DNA from: Acephala macrosclerotiorum
Taxonomy: Eukaryota > Ascomycota > Leotiomycetes > Helotiales > Mollisiaceae
Length of the DNA: 64,000 nt
Reading direction: 5' to 3'
Assembly (NCBI GenBank): GCA_014904845.1
Contig: MU119422.1
Coordinates: 1-64,000 of the forward strand
A program made the translations under genes and the position numbers. Each line of letters opens with the position of its first letter. Position 1 is the first letter of the stretch. Positions 47,873 to 57,558 of this stretch are shown one piece after another. A model generated the notes under the pieces. That model saw only the letters and a program-made list of their open reading frames with translations, made no database searches and was not told where the DNA came from.

Positions 47873-49731
47873 CTAAGGTCGATAAGAAGGAGACAGGCTA
47901 CCCGGGTTCTGTAGGCGGGTCTGATGATCTGGCTGTCTGTGTAGAGGTTCTCGTTCCACCGAGCTGAAATCATTGCTGGAGCCTCCTCGCAGTCCTTCAG
48001 CTGAGTGTGGGCCTTGTCTCGCCGATTGCTGACTCAGCATAACTCTTGGTAGAAGTGATCTGACGCTTTCTGGGCTTCGAGAATGACGGGACAGAGGATA
48101 TCCGCTTCTTTCCTGATTTGACGAATGATGGCGATATCCTTGGGAGGTATGATCATCGTTGAAATTTCGGATCATTCTACCTTCATATGGTTGTGTACTT
48201 CTCATAGAATGGTGATCGAAGACGGCAGAATGTTGGGCTAGCAACGGTAATTCAGGACTTCGAGATCGACGAGGGACGATATATCCGCTACCATTGTGAT
48301 TTGTTGGCTGGTATGGAAGTCGAACGGCGTAGCCATCCATCGAATCTTGTTCTGCGGAGAATTCCTGGTTGTTGAGCTCTCGATTTTGTTCTTGATATCT
48401 TTGGTCTGAGAATGCCCTAGATAACTGTGGTGTCTGGACATTTGACTCAAAGAGAAGTGGTTGAGGTCGTGCTGGAGCATAACTAATGGAAGGAATGATG
48501 AGAGAGGACATTATGTCTTGAGGTATTCTAGGTTGAGATTGATATGGTGACGATGCGTGAGGAGCATTCTGTGAATGAGGCTGAAAAGCAGGACTGTATG
48601 AAGGGTGTGCTGGTGCAGCGTCGTATGGACGTAGTGCAACCGGAGATGACGGAAGCCAAGAGACGATGGAGAAATTGGCTATCCGCCCTACAGGTGGAGC
48701 TGATTCTTGCTTCTCAGTGAGCTGCTTGGTAAGATTTTCACGCATCTCGACGTGTCGCCTACTTGCGTCGGATTCCCAGGTTTGCAGATCAGCGATATCA
48801 ACTCGGGCGTGAGGGTTGGAATAGTAGCCACTGGAGGAACCCGGAGTAGTCAGCAGTGTTTCAAGAATAGTGTTTCGGGGCAAGTTGTACGTTGTATCTC
48901 GGGATATTATCACGGCCGATTCAGGAATTTGATAGAGAGAGCTTTTCAGGGAAGCACTTACAGATTCGTCAAAGCTTGGTCGGAACTCCAACGCGGATCA
49001 AACATGATCACTCAGTTACCGTTCCGTGCCGGATGCTTGAAGCCTCGTTCGTCGAAGTAGAGATTTCGCAGGGCAAAAGTTGGTGTTAATGGCATGAGGT
49101 CCAAGTGGTAGTTCCCGTCTTTGTCTTTGATCTCCTGAAAGTCACCATGCCATTCCCCAGGGCACATGCCTACTCTGCATCTTCTGTAATAGTGGAATAG
49201 ACTAGTTTTCTTTTGGCTAGGCTTTAGGTTCGTGCATTTGGCGAAGGAATGGGCTAATGTGTTGCATGGCAAGCATCCGCTCAAATATCCCTGAGGAGTA
49301 TTCGGGTTGGGATGGCCTGAAAGCTGGTGCTCAAGAGATTGGCATACACAACATGGTTCGTCTTTGTCAAATGCATCGCTGTTCTTCTTGTTCTTCTTTT
49401 TTGTCTTGGTGCGAGACGTTCCTTCTCCACCCCCTTCTTTCTTCGCCGAAGGCTGACCTATTCGTCCTTGGCTTGCGCGCTTTCTTGCTTTGGCAATGGC
49501 ATTCTGTTGTCCAAAAGGCTTGATGCTCTGAGCTTCCACCGATTGGTGTTGAAGCTAAACCAGTAAGTCTTTAGGTCACCGCTTGTTAGAAATGGGATGC
49601 CCCACCTGTTGCGCTCTAATCTCCCGTTGACAATCGAGCCAGAGTAGATGTTCCTCAGGAGACCAAGACGGGTCAGGATCGAAGCTCTCATACTCCCCTC
49701 CATAAAGAGGGAGTGGGCGTTGGTTATTCAT
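47873..49731 (-). pseudogene. Family A gene 2: Cys/His-rich paralogue with a premature TGA
   Basis: Exon 1 is 49,606-49,731, exon 2 is 48,962-49,554 and exon 3 is 47,873-48,830. The frame is open for 559 codons except for TGA at 49,012-49,014, just after the zinc-type module (CCVCQSLEHQLSGHPNPN...). The sequence resumes with MFDPRWSSDQALTNLGYYSNPHARV, aligning with gene 1. The 131-bp second intron lies inside the conserved NL|G motif, where genes 1 and 3 have none. The C-terminal 300 residues are Ser/Gln/Pro/His-rich and probably disordered. Because the long tail is still open, the stop looks recent; a 180-residue truncated product containing the whole Cys/His module could still be made. Confidence 0.6.
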
Positions 49732-49859
49732 GTTCAAGGTTGGCGTCGAGGTTGATGCAGATGTTGATGTTCGCTGCTGTAAGGAAAGAATGCTCTAGCG
49801 AGGTTGGTAGATGTCGAAGGCGTAATTAGAAGTGCGCAAACTCCTGAACTTTTAATCAT

Positions 49860-49880
49860 GCAAGGCCGAGTTCACGTGTT
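49860..49880 (-). promoter_or_regulatory. Array promoter element, copy 5 (family A gene 2)
   Basis: Gene strand: ACACGTGAACTCGGCCTTGC, 129 bp before ATG 49,731. Confidence 0.6.
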
Positions 49881-50486
49881 TATGGCTTCAACCGCAGTGA
49901 CAATATTTGACCCCATAAAGCCACTGAGCTCGAATAATCTCGTTTAAAATGAAGCTTCGATCCTACCCAGACATTATCATCAATGCTTTTGTTTCTTCGA
50001 CGAGAACATCTAGTTCCATGGTATTTTACATTCGGGAGACTTAAAAGCGTCATTCGGTAGCTCACGAAGAAGATATTTGGCGATGAATTCATGCCACCCT
50101 TACACCACAGAAAGCAATTGAGTTTGTCCACCAATGCAGTCTGGATTCTTCTTCTTTCCGGGGCATTCTTTGGTACGTAGAATAGATACAAATTGGATAA
50201 CTGTGGCCGACAACTAACCTCCCAACGACAGACATTTTCAAGTCTTTTTATAATGCCTATCTCTATCCGCGAGACATCCGTATCTACCGTGCGCTCGTCC
50301 ACACTCAAAGAAATTATATCCGGATCGGTCCTCCTTCAAACCTTGATTATTACTACGGGCTTGTTAATTCGGGGAGAGCGCAGTTACCCTAGGTCGCATT
50401 TAGAGAACCATATTAAGAAGATTGAGATGAACATAAGCAAAGTAAGAACAGGTAGCCATGCGCAAGTATCCGAACGCTTTCGTCAT
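49880..50486 (-). pseudogene. Possible fourth family B relic
   Basis: A minus-strand frame with SVDERT...IEIGIIKRLENVC resembles the end of family B exon 1 (SVERKS...WAIWENMC). It is preceded by a matching promoter element. The expected GTAAGT donor is replaced by GTCTGTCG and a TGA interrupts the frame upstream. The open stretch then continues to 49,880 without similarity. Weak, called mainly from position and the ENVC match. Confidence 0.3.
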
Positions 50487-50507
50487 GCAAGGCTGTGCTC
50501 GCGTGAC
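50487..50507 (-). promoter_or_regulatory. Array promoter element, copy 6
   Basis: Minus strand: TCACGCGAGCACAGCCTTGC, with the E-box degraded to CACGCG but the AGCCTTGC arm intact. Confidence 0.5.
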
Positions 50508-50930
50508 TCTCCCCAATCTCTGGGGGATATTCGGGCTCGATATGGTGTTGACATCCCGAGGCTGGCCCCGAGCTCTGGAGCAGCACACTGTCGCATCAGA
50601 GTTTATTCTGGCACGGCAATATCCAGCTCTGGAGTTTCGATTCAATCCTTCTCCAAAGTTTTTTATTGTTCTCGATATTCATGGCAAGTTTTCTCTCCAG
50701 TTCCACTCTGACAAAGAAACTTGGCAAGTATCTAACTCCCACCCCTTCCAAGTTGTTGCTAGCACTAACATTTGCCATCAACGCAACAGATTCCTCTATT
50801 CTGCGCTACGATATTATCTTCAAACAGGGCTTGGGTTCACAGTGGCATGATTGAAGAAAGAGCACGGCTTGGAAGGCAACATGAATTGGAGCAGCAGCTG
50901 TCGACCTCGTTGATGGCCTACACTACTCTG

Positions 50931-51272
50931 CTATTCGGAAAAGAACTTCAACAGAAGTTCTTTTATACACGACTCCAATACTCTCGCTCCTATTACTTGT
51001 GAACCGTGGCAGGAAACGCCAGCATCTTCTCGCTCAAACCGATTTGGTGACTTGTAGCTTATGTAGCATAGGCTGGATCTTCTCTCTGTCTGTTCCTTTT
51101 GGAGTGTTGGGTTGGATGTAACCTTGGGCATTTGTAGTCCTGCATCAGCCTCTAGCTCTAGCTGCTCTACCTGGGCCACCCACTGCTCTCTCCGCCTTGT
51201 TTGTTCCACCATGGTAGCCTTGTTCGGGTTGAAAGAGGAGGAGTAGGGTGATAGATCGAAATCGCTATCCAT
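50931..51272 (-). CDS. Hypothetical protein, acidic helical (113 residues)
   Basis: ATG 51,272 starts MDSDFDLSPYSSSFNPNK, followed by a charged helix (VEQTRRREQWVAQVEQLELE). Upstream, ATACGCAAGACACGAGACC (51,310-51,327, read on the minus strand) resembles the promoter element of the 41-kb family B gene (ATACGCAAGACACGTGAGC). A possible donor AAG|GTTACA at about residue 50 could mark an intron, in which case the C-terminus differs. No domain recognised. Confidence 0.4.
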   Translation of the reverse strand: MDSDFDLSPYSSSFNPNKATMVEQTRRREQWVAQVEQLELEADAGLQMPKVTSNPTLQKEQTERRSSLCYISYKSPNRFEREDAGVSCHGSQVIGARVLESCIKELLLKFFSE

Positions 51273-51327
51273 GGTCTGTCGTTTCCCTTGATTTTCGTTG
51301 TAGACACGGTCTCGTGTCTTGCGTATC

Positions 51328-51805
51328 TCCAGTAGCAGAATGGAGAACTCGACATATGATTCGAGGAATTGCTCCCTTTGGCGAATTCAGCTTCGCAAGC
51401 TCTGTTGAGTATTGTCAGTCTTCGTGCTCGAGACTAGTAGAGTAGGTATGTAGCTTGCGCCTTGGTATCTGCCATCTGGTTTACTTTGTTGGCTCTGCTC
51501 CTCTCCCCAGTGGCGAGTTGCTCCTATCGGATTTCTTTAACTTACCAAAGATAGAGCTTGCAAATTTCCGTTCTGGAATGCGCCCCGTAGAATCACACAA
51601 AGAACCCAAATCTAATCCACTGAGTGTTGAGATTTCAGGCCACTTGGAAAATTATTTCAAAGGTGAACGCTTCGAGGTCAAAGAGGGAGAGTGGCGGCGC
51701 AAAAGTCAACCATAGCGATGAGGATGGGTTCAGTTCGAGGTATCACGGAGGAGGAGAGCGCATTGATTGAAGAATTGATTGTATTGGATCTATCTAAAGT
51801 TCTAT
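51328..51805. other. Spacer
   Basis: A plus-strand frame at 51,455-51,715 has no recognisable content and is not called. Confidence 0.35.
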
Positions 51806-52152
51806 GTAGTTGAGCCTCTCCTGGCCTTCCACTTGGAAGTTTCCAGGGGACACCACGAGGAGGTGGAGGCTCATCGTCCCCCGAGCCCCTTGTTTCCAAG
51901 AGGCCCCAAGATCGCCCAAAGGCGACTGGTAACCTCTCATTCCTACGAACGAGAGGTCTCCACAACATTCATACGAACGCGGCGGGCTACAACACAGTCA
52001 GCTCCGAAATGTTTGCTGTGGCTACGAAGTAAGATGGCCATCTTGAAGGGAAGAAGATCAAGAGTTGGGAGGCGAGGACAAATATATATACTGCTCGAGG
52101 CGCTAATTCCACGCTAAATTTTCGGTGCAAACAGTGCAAACATTGCACGTGA
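51678..52152 (-). CDS. Family C copy 2: small Pro-rich protein with duplicated promoter
   Basis: Minus strand: E-box CACGTGCAATG, then TTTGCACTGTTTGCACC (about 52,124-52,145), then TATATATA (about 52,083), then a pyrimidine leader, then ATG near 52,034 (MAILLRSHSKHF). That frame closes after about 33 codons. The block shared with 42 kb sits in another frame, GDDEPPPPRGVPWKLP, open from about 51,968 to 51,678. An intron between them, or a frameshift, must be assumed. The duplicated promoter is the best conserved part. Function unknown. Confidence 0.4.
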
Positions 52153-52227
52153 GTCTTTTCTGGAGCGAACATATCTGTTTGCCGTTCGGAATTGATATTT
52201 ACTCCCTCATGACGATCTTGTAAACCT

Positions 52228-52247
52228 GGAAGGCTGCGCTCCAACGT
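52228..52247 (-). promoter_or_regulatory. Array promoter element, copy 7 (family C copy 2)
   Basis: Minus strand: CACGTTGGAGCGCAGCCTTC, about 190 bp upstream of the family C start. Confidence 0.45.
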
Positions 52248-52558
52248 GAAGCGAGCTCTTTCACGTGATACCCCTTGAACGTGCATGCAACACGATCTCA
52301 TCAGAAAGGCGCAGAAGAGCAACACAGACTAGGTGAGAACAATGACTGTACATTGAGAAGCCTATCGATTCCGCTACCTTCCAAGTGCCATTTCTTCTTG
52401 AGATCGCCGCCAGCACCTTCCTTTGAACGTATCCAAAGAACTACCAGGCAATTCAACCCGATTCAAAACTTTCCCTGTTTAAATGCCCTGATCCAAAAAC
52501 ATAAAGTCGAATACTTATTCTTCATATCCATTATGGGGATACTAGAAAACTCGAAAGG

Positions 52559-52577
52559 CACGTGAGAGCAGCCTTCC
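52559..52577 (+). promoter_or_regulatory. Array promoter element, copy 8 (family A gene 3)
   Basis: Plus strand: CACGTGAGAGCAGCCTTCC, 88 bp before ATG 52,665. This is the only called plus-strand member of the array and its element is flipped with it, so orientation is kept. Confidence 0.65.
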
Positions 52578-52664
52578 GTGACGAAAGAATTCAGAAATCG
52601 CGCGTACCTATCTCAAACTTGCGATATTTATTTTTTCCCCCATAACAACCTCAAAATATCAACG

Positions 52665-54184
52665 ATGGACCACCGACGACCATCCACACCACCTTCTTGC
52701 GGAGGCACATATGCTCCAGCATCGATGTCCCAAGATCAATTGCAGCCTCCTGCTGCTACGAATAATCCACCCAAGCCCCAACAAATGCAACCGGACGCGA
52801 TGGACTTCGAGATGGCGGTTTCTCGCGCATACGAACGAGGCGTTATACAGGGCATCCATCGATCCAAATAAAGACCGCCAGAAACCAAAGAAAGCTGGCG
52901 AAGCGCATTCGTGATAAGAAGGCTTTGAACAGACCGAAATACCACCCCAATCAACCTTGCGCCCAATGTCACTCCTGTGAACACCAACTGGTCGGCCATC
53001 CTAATCCAAATACCCGTCAAGGCTACCTCAAAGGTTGTTTACCTTGCAACGCGCTTGATCACTCATTCGCCGAATGCAAGAGGTTCAAACCAGGGCAGAA
53101 GTGGAAAGAGTTCTACCACTACTATATTGTGAAGAGAGAGGGAATGTGTCCTGGCGAGTTCCATGGTGAGTCTTTCAATGTTCCTTTACTCCTGGTAAAT
53201 CCTCTACCCTTTCATTGAATTATACTGATTCTAGTGTCTTTCTCAGGGGATATCCGAGAAATCGTCAATAGAGAAGGCAATTACACACTCGAGCACATGC
53301 CATTGACACAAGGCTTTGCATTGGACAACATTTACCCCGATGTCGAACACTTCAGAGCCCCGGGCAAGGATGACGATCGAACAATGCTGAAGTCTGATCC
53401 TTACTGGAATTCCGCAATTGCATGGTCGAATCTAGGCTGCTGGGCGGAGCCCGATGCACGCGTCCATCCTCGTGAGCGTGAGAGCTGGCTTGCAGGTGAG
53501 CAGGAAAGACAAGAGAAAATCCATCGGAATCTCGTCAAGCAATATATCGACCAGAGAGAATCGGCACCGCCGATTGTCCAACTACTCAATTTCTCCACCA
53601 TTCGCTCCGTGCAACCTCCACGACTTGATGCTGTCAGCCTTTGGGCTGATGGTGCAGATGTTGAGAAAATCTGGCGAAACATTCTTTATGCTGAATGTTA
53701 CCCAACAGGTGTTGTTCTCGAGCCCACAACTGGCTTCCCAGAACGTACTCCCACCTCGCAAAGAATGTCACGAAGCGTCTCGCCAGAAAGTTGGGGAGCG
53801 CCTCCTGCCCCCAATGGCACAGATTTGGCAGAATATACTCCGGACAGAACCGCATCAGCACTAGGAGAAAAGCTAGTCCGTGTGTCAGAGTCTCAGCGCA
53901 GAGAGATGGCTCTTGCTCAAAATTTAAGTTTAGAGGCCTACATCAAGGAACCCGCAGGGTTAGGTTGGGAGGTTGCTCGACATGCAGAAAATATTGATCC
54001 AACGCCACCCCGCGACCCCGCCGACCCGACCGCTTCACACCGACCCAGAACTCGTCACCACATCCAAGGTGACAGTATCGAGAGAGCTAATAGTCCCACT
54101 CCAGACAGGCTGCTGTCTTTGATGAATCTTGGGTATGATAGCAAGGCAATTGGGATAGAGAAAGGGCAGGAACAATACTGGTAG
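52665..54184 (+). pseudogene. Family A gene 3: Cys/His-rich paralogue with one frameshift
   Basis: Exon 1 is 52,665-53,165 and exon 2 is 53,247-54,184; the 81-bp intron splits Gly in FHG|DIREI. From the ATG the frame reads MDHRRPSTPP... to RAYERGVIQGIHRS and stops at 52,869-52,871. The paralogous sequence goes on one base out of frame with KTARNQRKLAKRIRDKK and the module CAQCHSCEHQLVGHPNPNT..., then GCLPCNALDHSFAEC. Exon 2 contains WSNLGCWAEPDARV and a disordered tail. A single-base deletion (or missed intron) around 52,850 explains the break. The intron inside FHG is absent from genes 1 and 2. Confidence 0.65.
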
Positions 54185-54661
54185 TGGAGGAGAGGAGGCT
54201 TGATAGAGTATCCCTTCTTGTACGTCGTCAAATCAAACACACATTTTGATGAGTAATTGAATCAACTGTAACTGTTTGGGTGGTCCTGTGTCCTGGAATT
54301 GCATGGCATAATGCACCGGATGTAGAAGTATTTAGAAGCGCGTCATGAGAATACATGTCTCACAATACAAACATCATGAGCCCAGGTAAACGTGATCGAT
54401 CCCAACGTGAAAGTATCTTTAAACTTCCAACCTACTATTATCTATATTAATAGCATAGCTGATATCTGCAAAGAAAGACAGCGAGGTGGTTGCACGCGGT
54501 CACTTTCGAAGCGAGGTCGATCACGTGTACCCCTTTTGGCCCACAGATAATTTTCAAATTCCCTCTCTCCAATTCTCCTAAACAGAACTCTATTCAACTT
54601 CTCCCCAACACTCATTTCCTACTCCAATCTTGATCTCAATCGCTCAAAAAAAAGCGCACGA
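54185..54661. other. Upstream of CCHC-like gene
   Basis: No gene. A CACGTG box within GATCACGTGTACCCC (54,518-54,532) lies about 130 bp before the start; it lacks the AGCCTTGC arm of the array element. Confidence 0.45.
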
Positions 54662-55507
54662 ATGCCAGATCAACAGAATTCTCAACCACAGACACAGAAC
54701 AGCCGAATGGCTAGAGAGAGTTGACTCCGAATCAGCAGAGGCTGCTGAGCAACTTAGCTCCCAACAACAGAGGCACGATCTACCTCGACAGGCGTGGGAT
54801 ATTGGCCCTGCGGGCGTAAGACGGGTAGCTGGCCTTTCTGGCCTGACGGACAGAGGTAAGTAACATCGAATGATCGATTGATGTTCACGAAGGCGAGCTA
54901 ACGGACTTCAGAGGTCGAACAGAGAGTCAGCATATTAGCAGAGCTAGAATCGCAACAATCTGAACATGCCATCCATCAGGAGGCTGATGCGGAGTCCCTA
55001 CGAGATTTCCGCAGACTTGCGTACAGCGATACACGCAATAACGTCCAGACCCCGACAGGGAGCTTAATTGGATGGGGAGAGGAATATACAGAGCGAGTAG
55101 GGAACAACATACGTCTTAATTCCCCTGTCGATCAAAGCAACGATGAGAACCAATCTTCGGAGCGCTACGCAGAACAGAAGCAGCCACTTCGCCGAAATGC
55201 TAAGGATGTTCGCAGCACAAATTCAGCTGCGTACGAGGAGTTGAAGAAGAGAAAGATGGCCAAGGCTCGAATCACCATGGATGACTCGGACTAGAACAAC
55301 GATGATAGCGCTTCAGAGTCTTCCGATACCGGCGCAGACATGTCAAACAGCAAGAGAAAGACCAATGCGGGGGCTTCTGACAGCACAAAGCTTCCGAGAA
55401 AGAAGGGAAAATATCGAAGTCCCACCTGCTACAACTGGGACGGTAAGCATCACGTCCGCGACTGTCCAGGCAAGCCGAAGAAGGGAAAGAAGTCCAACAA
55501 AAAGTAG
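54662..55507 (+). pseudogene. CCHC-knuckle-like gene with frameshift and stop
   Basis: Exon 1 is 54,662-54,855 and exon 2 starts at 54,912; the 56-bp intron has a GCTAAC branch. ATG starts MPDQQNSQPQTQNSRMARES; an extra T at about 54,721 shifts the frame before DSESAEAAEQLSSQQQ. Exon 2 is acidic and helical (VEQRVSILAELESQQSEH...). An in-frame TAG at 55,292-55,294 follows MDDSD, but the same frame stays open to 55,507. It ends in a basic tail around CYNWDGKHHVRDC, a zinc-knuckle shape in which the second Cys is Trp and the spacing is one short. Such tails occur in Gag proteins and RNA-binding proteins; which applies is unknown. Confidence 0.55.
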
Positions 55508-55931
55508 ATTCGAGGTGACCGCATAGAGTGCCAAGCTTCGAACTTGACACTTAAGGGGCCGTTGCTATAGTCGTGCTCGAGGCCGAGAGAACAAGACGCC
55601 GGAGCAGAGCATAAGATAAAGCAGTGACTAACAGCTTAAAATCTACTAGCTATCCATATCATCACCAAGAGCTATAGGCTCTGCTCAACAGCTAGAGGCA
55701 TCAACAAGGGAAAGGGAGGAGGAATTGGTTTTGCATCAAGCAAGCCGTTCAAGAAGCATACCAGCGGAAGAGATTTAGGAGGCAAGGGCAGGGACACCGG
55801 AGAATACTGAAGGAGATAAGTCATGAGACTTCCCCTTCCCAAGGCGTTTGAAGAGCATGGGCTCTCCCGCCTGCTACTAACTTGGCCGTCCATGGGGACC
55901 ACCCAAGTGTCTTGAGGAATGTTGCTCATGG
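55508..55931. other. Intergenic
   Basis: No supported gene; an 85-codon minus frame at 55,672-55,929 has no recognisable content. Confidence 0.4.
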
Positions 55932-56250
55932 GAGCATGCTAGGCTGCTCGTGGTGGACCCATGGTGTGGGGTTTCAAGATATTCCCTCCACCCACGGGTC
56001 CCCCGTGGTGGTTTGAGGAGCCCCATGGAGCACCGCTATTGCATAAAATGCATAAAACTTGCACAATTCTATAATTTATACGTCCATTATGCAGATTTTA
56101 TGGATTTTATGCGTTTTATGCAATAGCTGTGCTCCATGGGGGGAACCATGGGGGACTTTCAAAAAAACTCCACCCATATCCCCCCCATGGAGTGGGGGCA
56201 GCGTGGGGTTTTCTCCCCCATGGTTTTTTCGCGAGCAGCCTAGAGCATGC
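55932..56250 (+). mobile_element. hAT-type MITE, 303-bp complete copy with perfect 8-bp target duplication
   Basis: The element is 55,940-56,242, with termini TAGGCTGCTCG...CGAGCAGCCTA (perfect 11-bp inverted repeat). It is flanked by GAGCATGC on both sides (55,932-55,939 and 56,243-56,250). The centre contains a second inverted pair built from TTGCATAAAATGCATAAAA and GGAGCCCCATGG-like arms, so the single strand could fold into a long hairpin. No coding capacity. An 8-bp duplication points to mobilisation by a hAT transposase encoded elsewhere. The core is not AT-saturated, so this copy is younger than the one at 22,564 or escaped RIP. Confidence 0.92.
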
Positions 56251-56790
56251 ATAAGAGTAAAACCTTACTGACTTCATGGGAACTCAGTAAGTGCAGTAGC
56301 CATTTCTTATTGTTCATCTTCGCGAGAGAGACTCCCGAGCTTGGTTTGGCATTTGCTGGCTACGTACTTGTAGCTTAGCTGAAATGGGAGATGCTTCCAA
56401 CCCTGTAGCACCGATGCTTGTGATACCTGTGCTTCATATTTTCCGCATCCCTGCGTCTTCCAAGCACTAGAAAATCTGATGTTACTTCATCACTCCCCTT
56501 GACCTTGCTTGTTGGGAGAAGGTCATGCTCCAAGATATCACATTGAACTAATGTACCCAGAAACCTATCTTGCGACTACTTCGGCTGCCAGTATTCATCA
56601 AAGAGTCGAGCGGGATTTGTGCCACGTTTGCACTTGATTCGAATTTTGCTCGGATCTTGAAGACGGAGTCCTTCTGGGTGCCTGGCAGGGAAGATGTCAG
56701 TTCGGAAGATGCAAGCTCCGAATGAAATTGAATAGGAGAGGTAAAACAAAAAAAGGTTGAAGTGCAACTCAATGAGAAGTACCGAGTCAA
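56251..56790. other. Intergenic
   Basis: Downstream of the DUF7726-like gene. No supported gene. Confidence 0.4.
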
Positions 56791-57558
56791 TTATTGACCG
56801 TACTCATCCGCAAAGTCGCAACGATTCTCCCCAGGAAGACACAAGATGTACATCTTATTAGGATCACCGAGTGGAAGTCCATTTGGACGACTGTCGAAAG
56901 TTCACGTCAGAGATGATAGACAGAAAGAAATCGGAACCACTCACTTCTCCTCGACCTTCAACCTCGTAGCATTCTTCTTCTTCCCCTCGAACACTCTCTT
57001 CTTCTCAAAGAATTTGTATGCAACAGGATATACCGGACTCTCAGCTCCACCCATGGCCTTGAACTTCTTCGTCCTTAAGAATGTGTCCAAGCTCCTTCCC
57101 GAGCATTCTCCTCCCATGTCGTTCATGGCTCGTACGAAACTTGCTTTCGTGAATTGTTTCTTCTTCCCATCTTTTGTAACTTCTGTGGGATTTAGGTTCT
57201 CCTCTTTGGTATTGTCTTTTCCAAGTAACGCGTTGATTTTCTGACGGATGGTGGAGCATGTGTCGTAGGTGGGGAGGTGCCCGTTCTCGTCTTCGTTCTC
57301 AAGTGGTTGGGTGAGGTAGGAGGCAGGTTTGTTGGAGGAGCGCTTGCTTGGTGGTTCAGTAGCTTTGTTCTTGGATGGGGCGAGTGGCTTCTCGAACTTC
57401 GCTGAGTTCACTGGAACATTCTTCTCCGATGTGGACTTCTCTGTGAGGGCTTTCTTGTTCGATGGCGTTCGTTTCTTCGCAGAATTGGGAGATGAGCGCT
57501 TCGTTGCAGGGTAGGGCTCTGCACGGGGAGCGGACGAACGGCGAGCTGCTTTTGGCAT
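56791..57558 (-). CDS. DUF7726-like nuclear protein
   Basis: Exon 1 is 56,945-57,558 and exon 2 is 56,791-56,890, with a 54-bp intron whose donor GTGAGT overlaps an apparent stop codon (AA|GTGAGT). The product is 237 residues. A Lys/Ser/Pro-rich N-terminal third (about 1-85) is probably disordered and nuclear. The conserved domain starts at YDTCSTIRQKINALL (about 98), continues through FTKASFVRAMNDMGGECSGRSLDTFLRTK and resembles a small helical, helix-turn-helix-like fold seen in fungal DUF7726 proteins. The C-terminal exon PNKMYILCLPGENRCDFADEY also fits that family. A role in chromatin or transcription is a guess. Confidence 0.75.
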
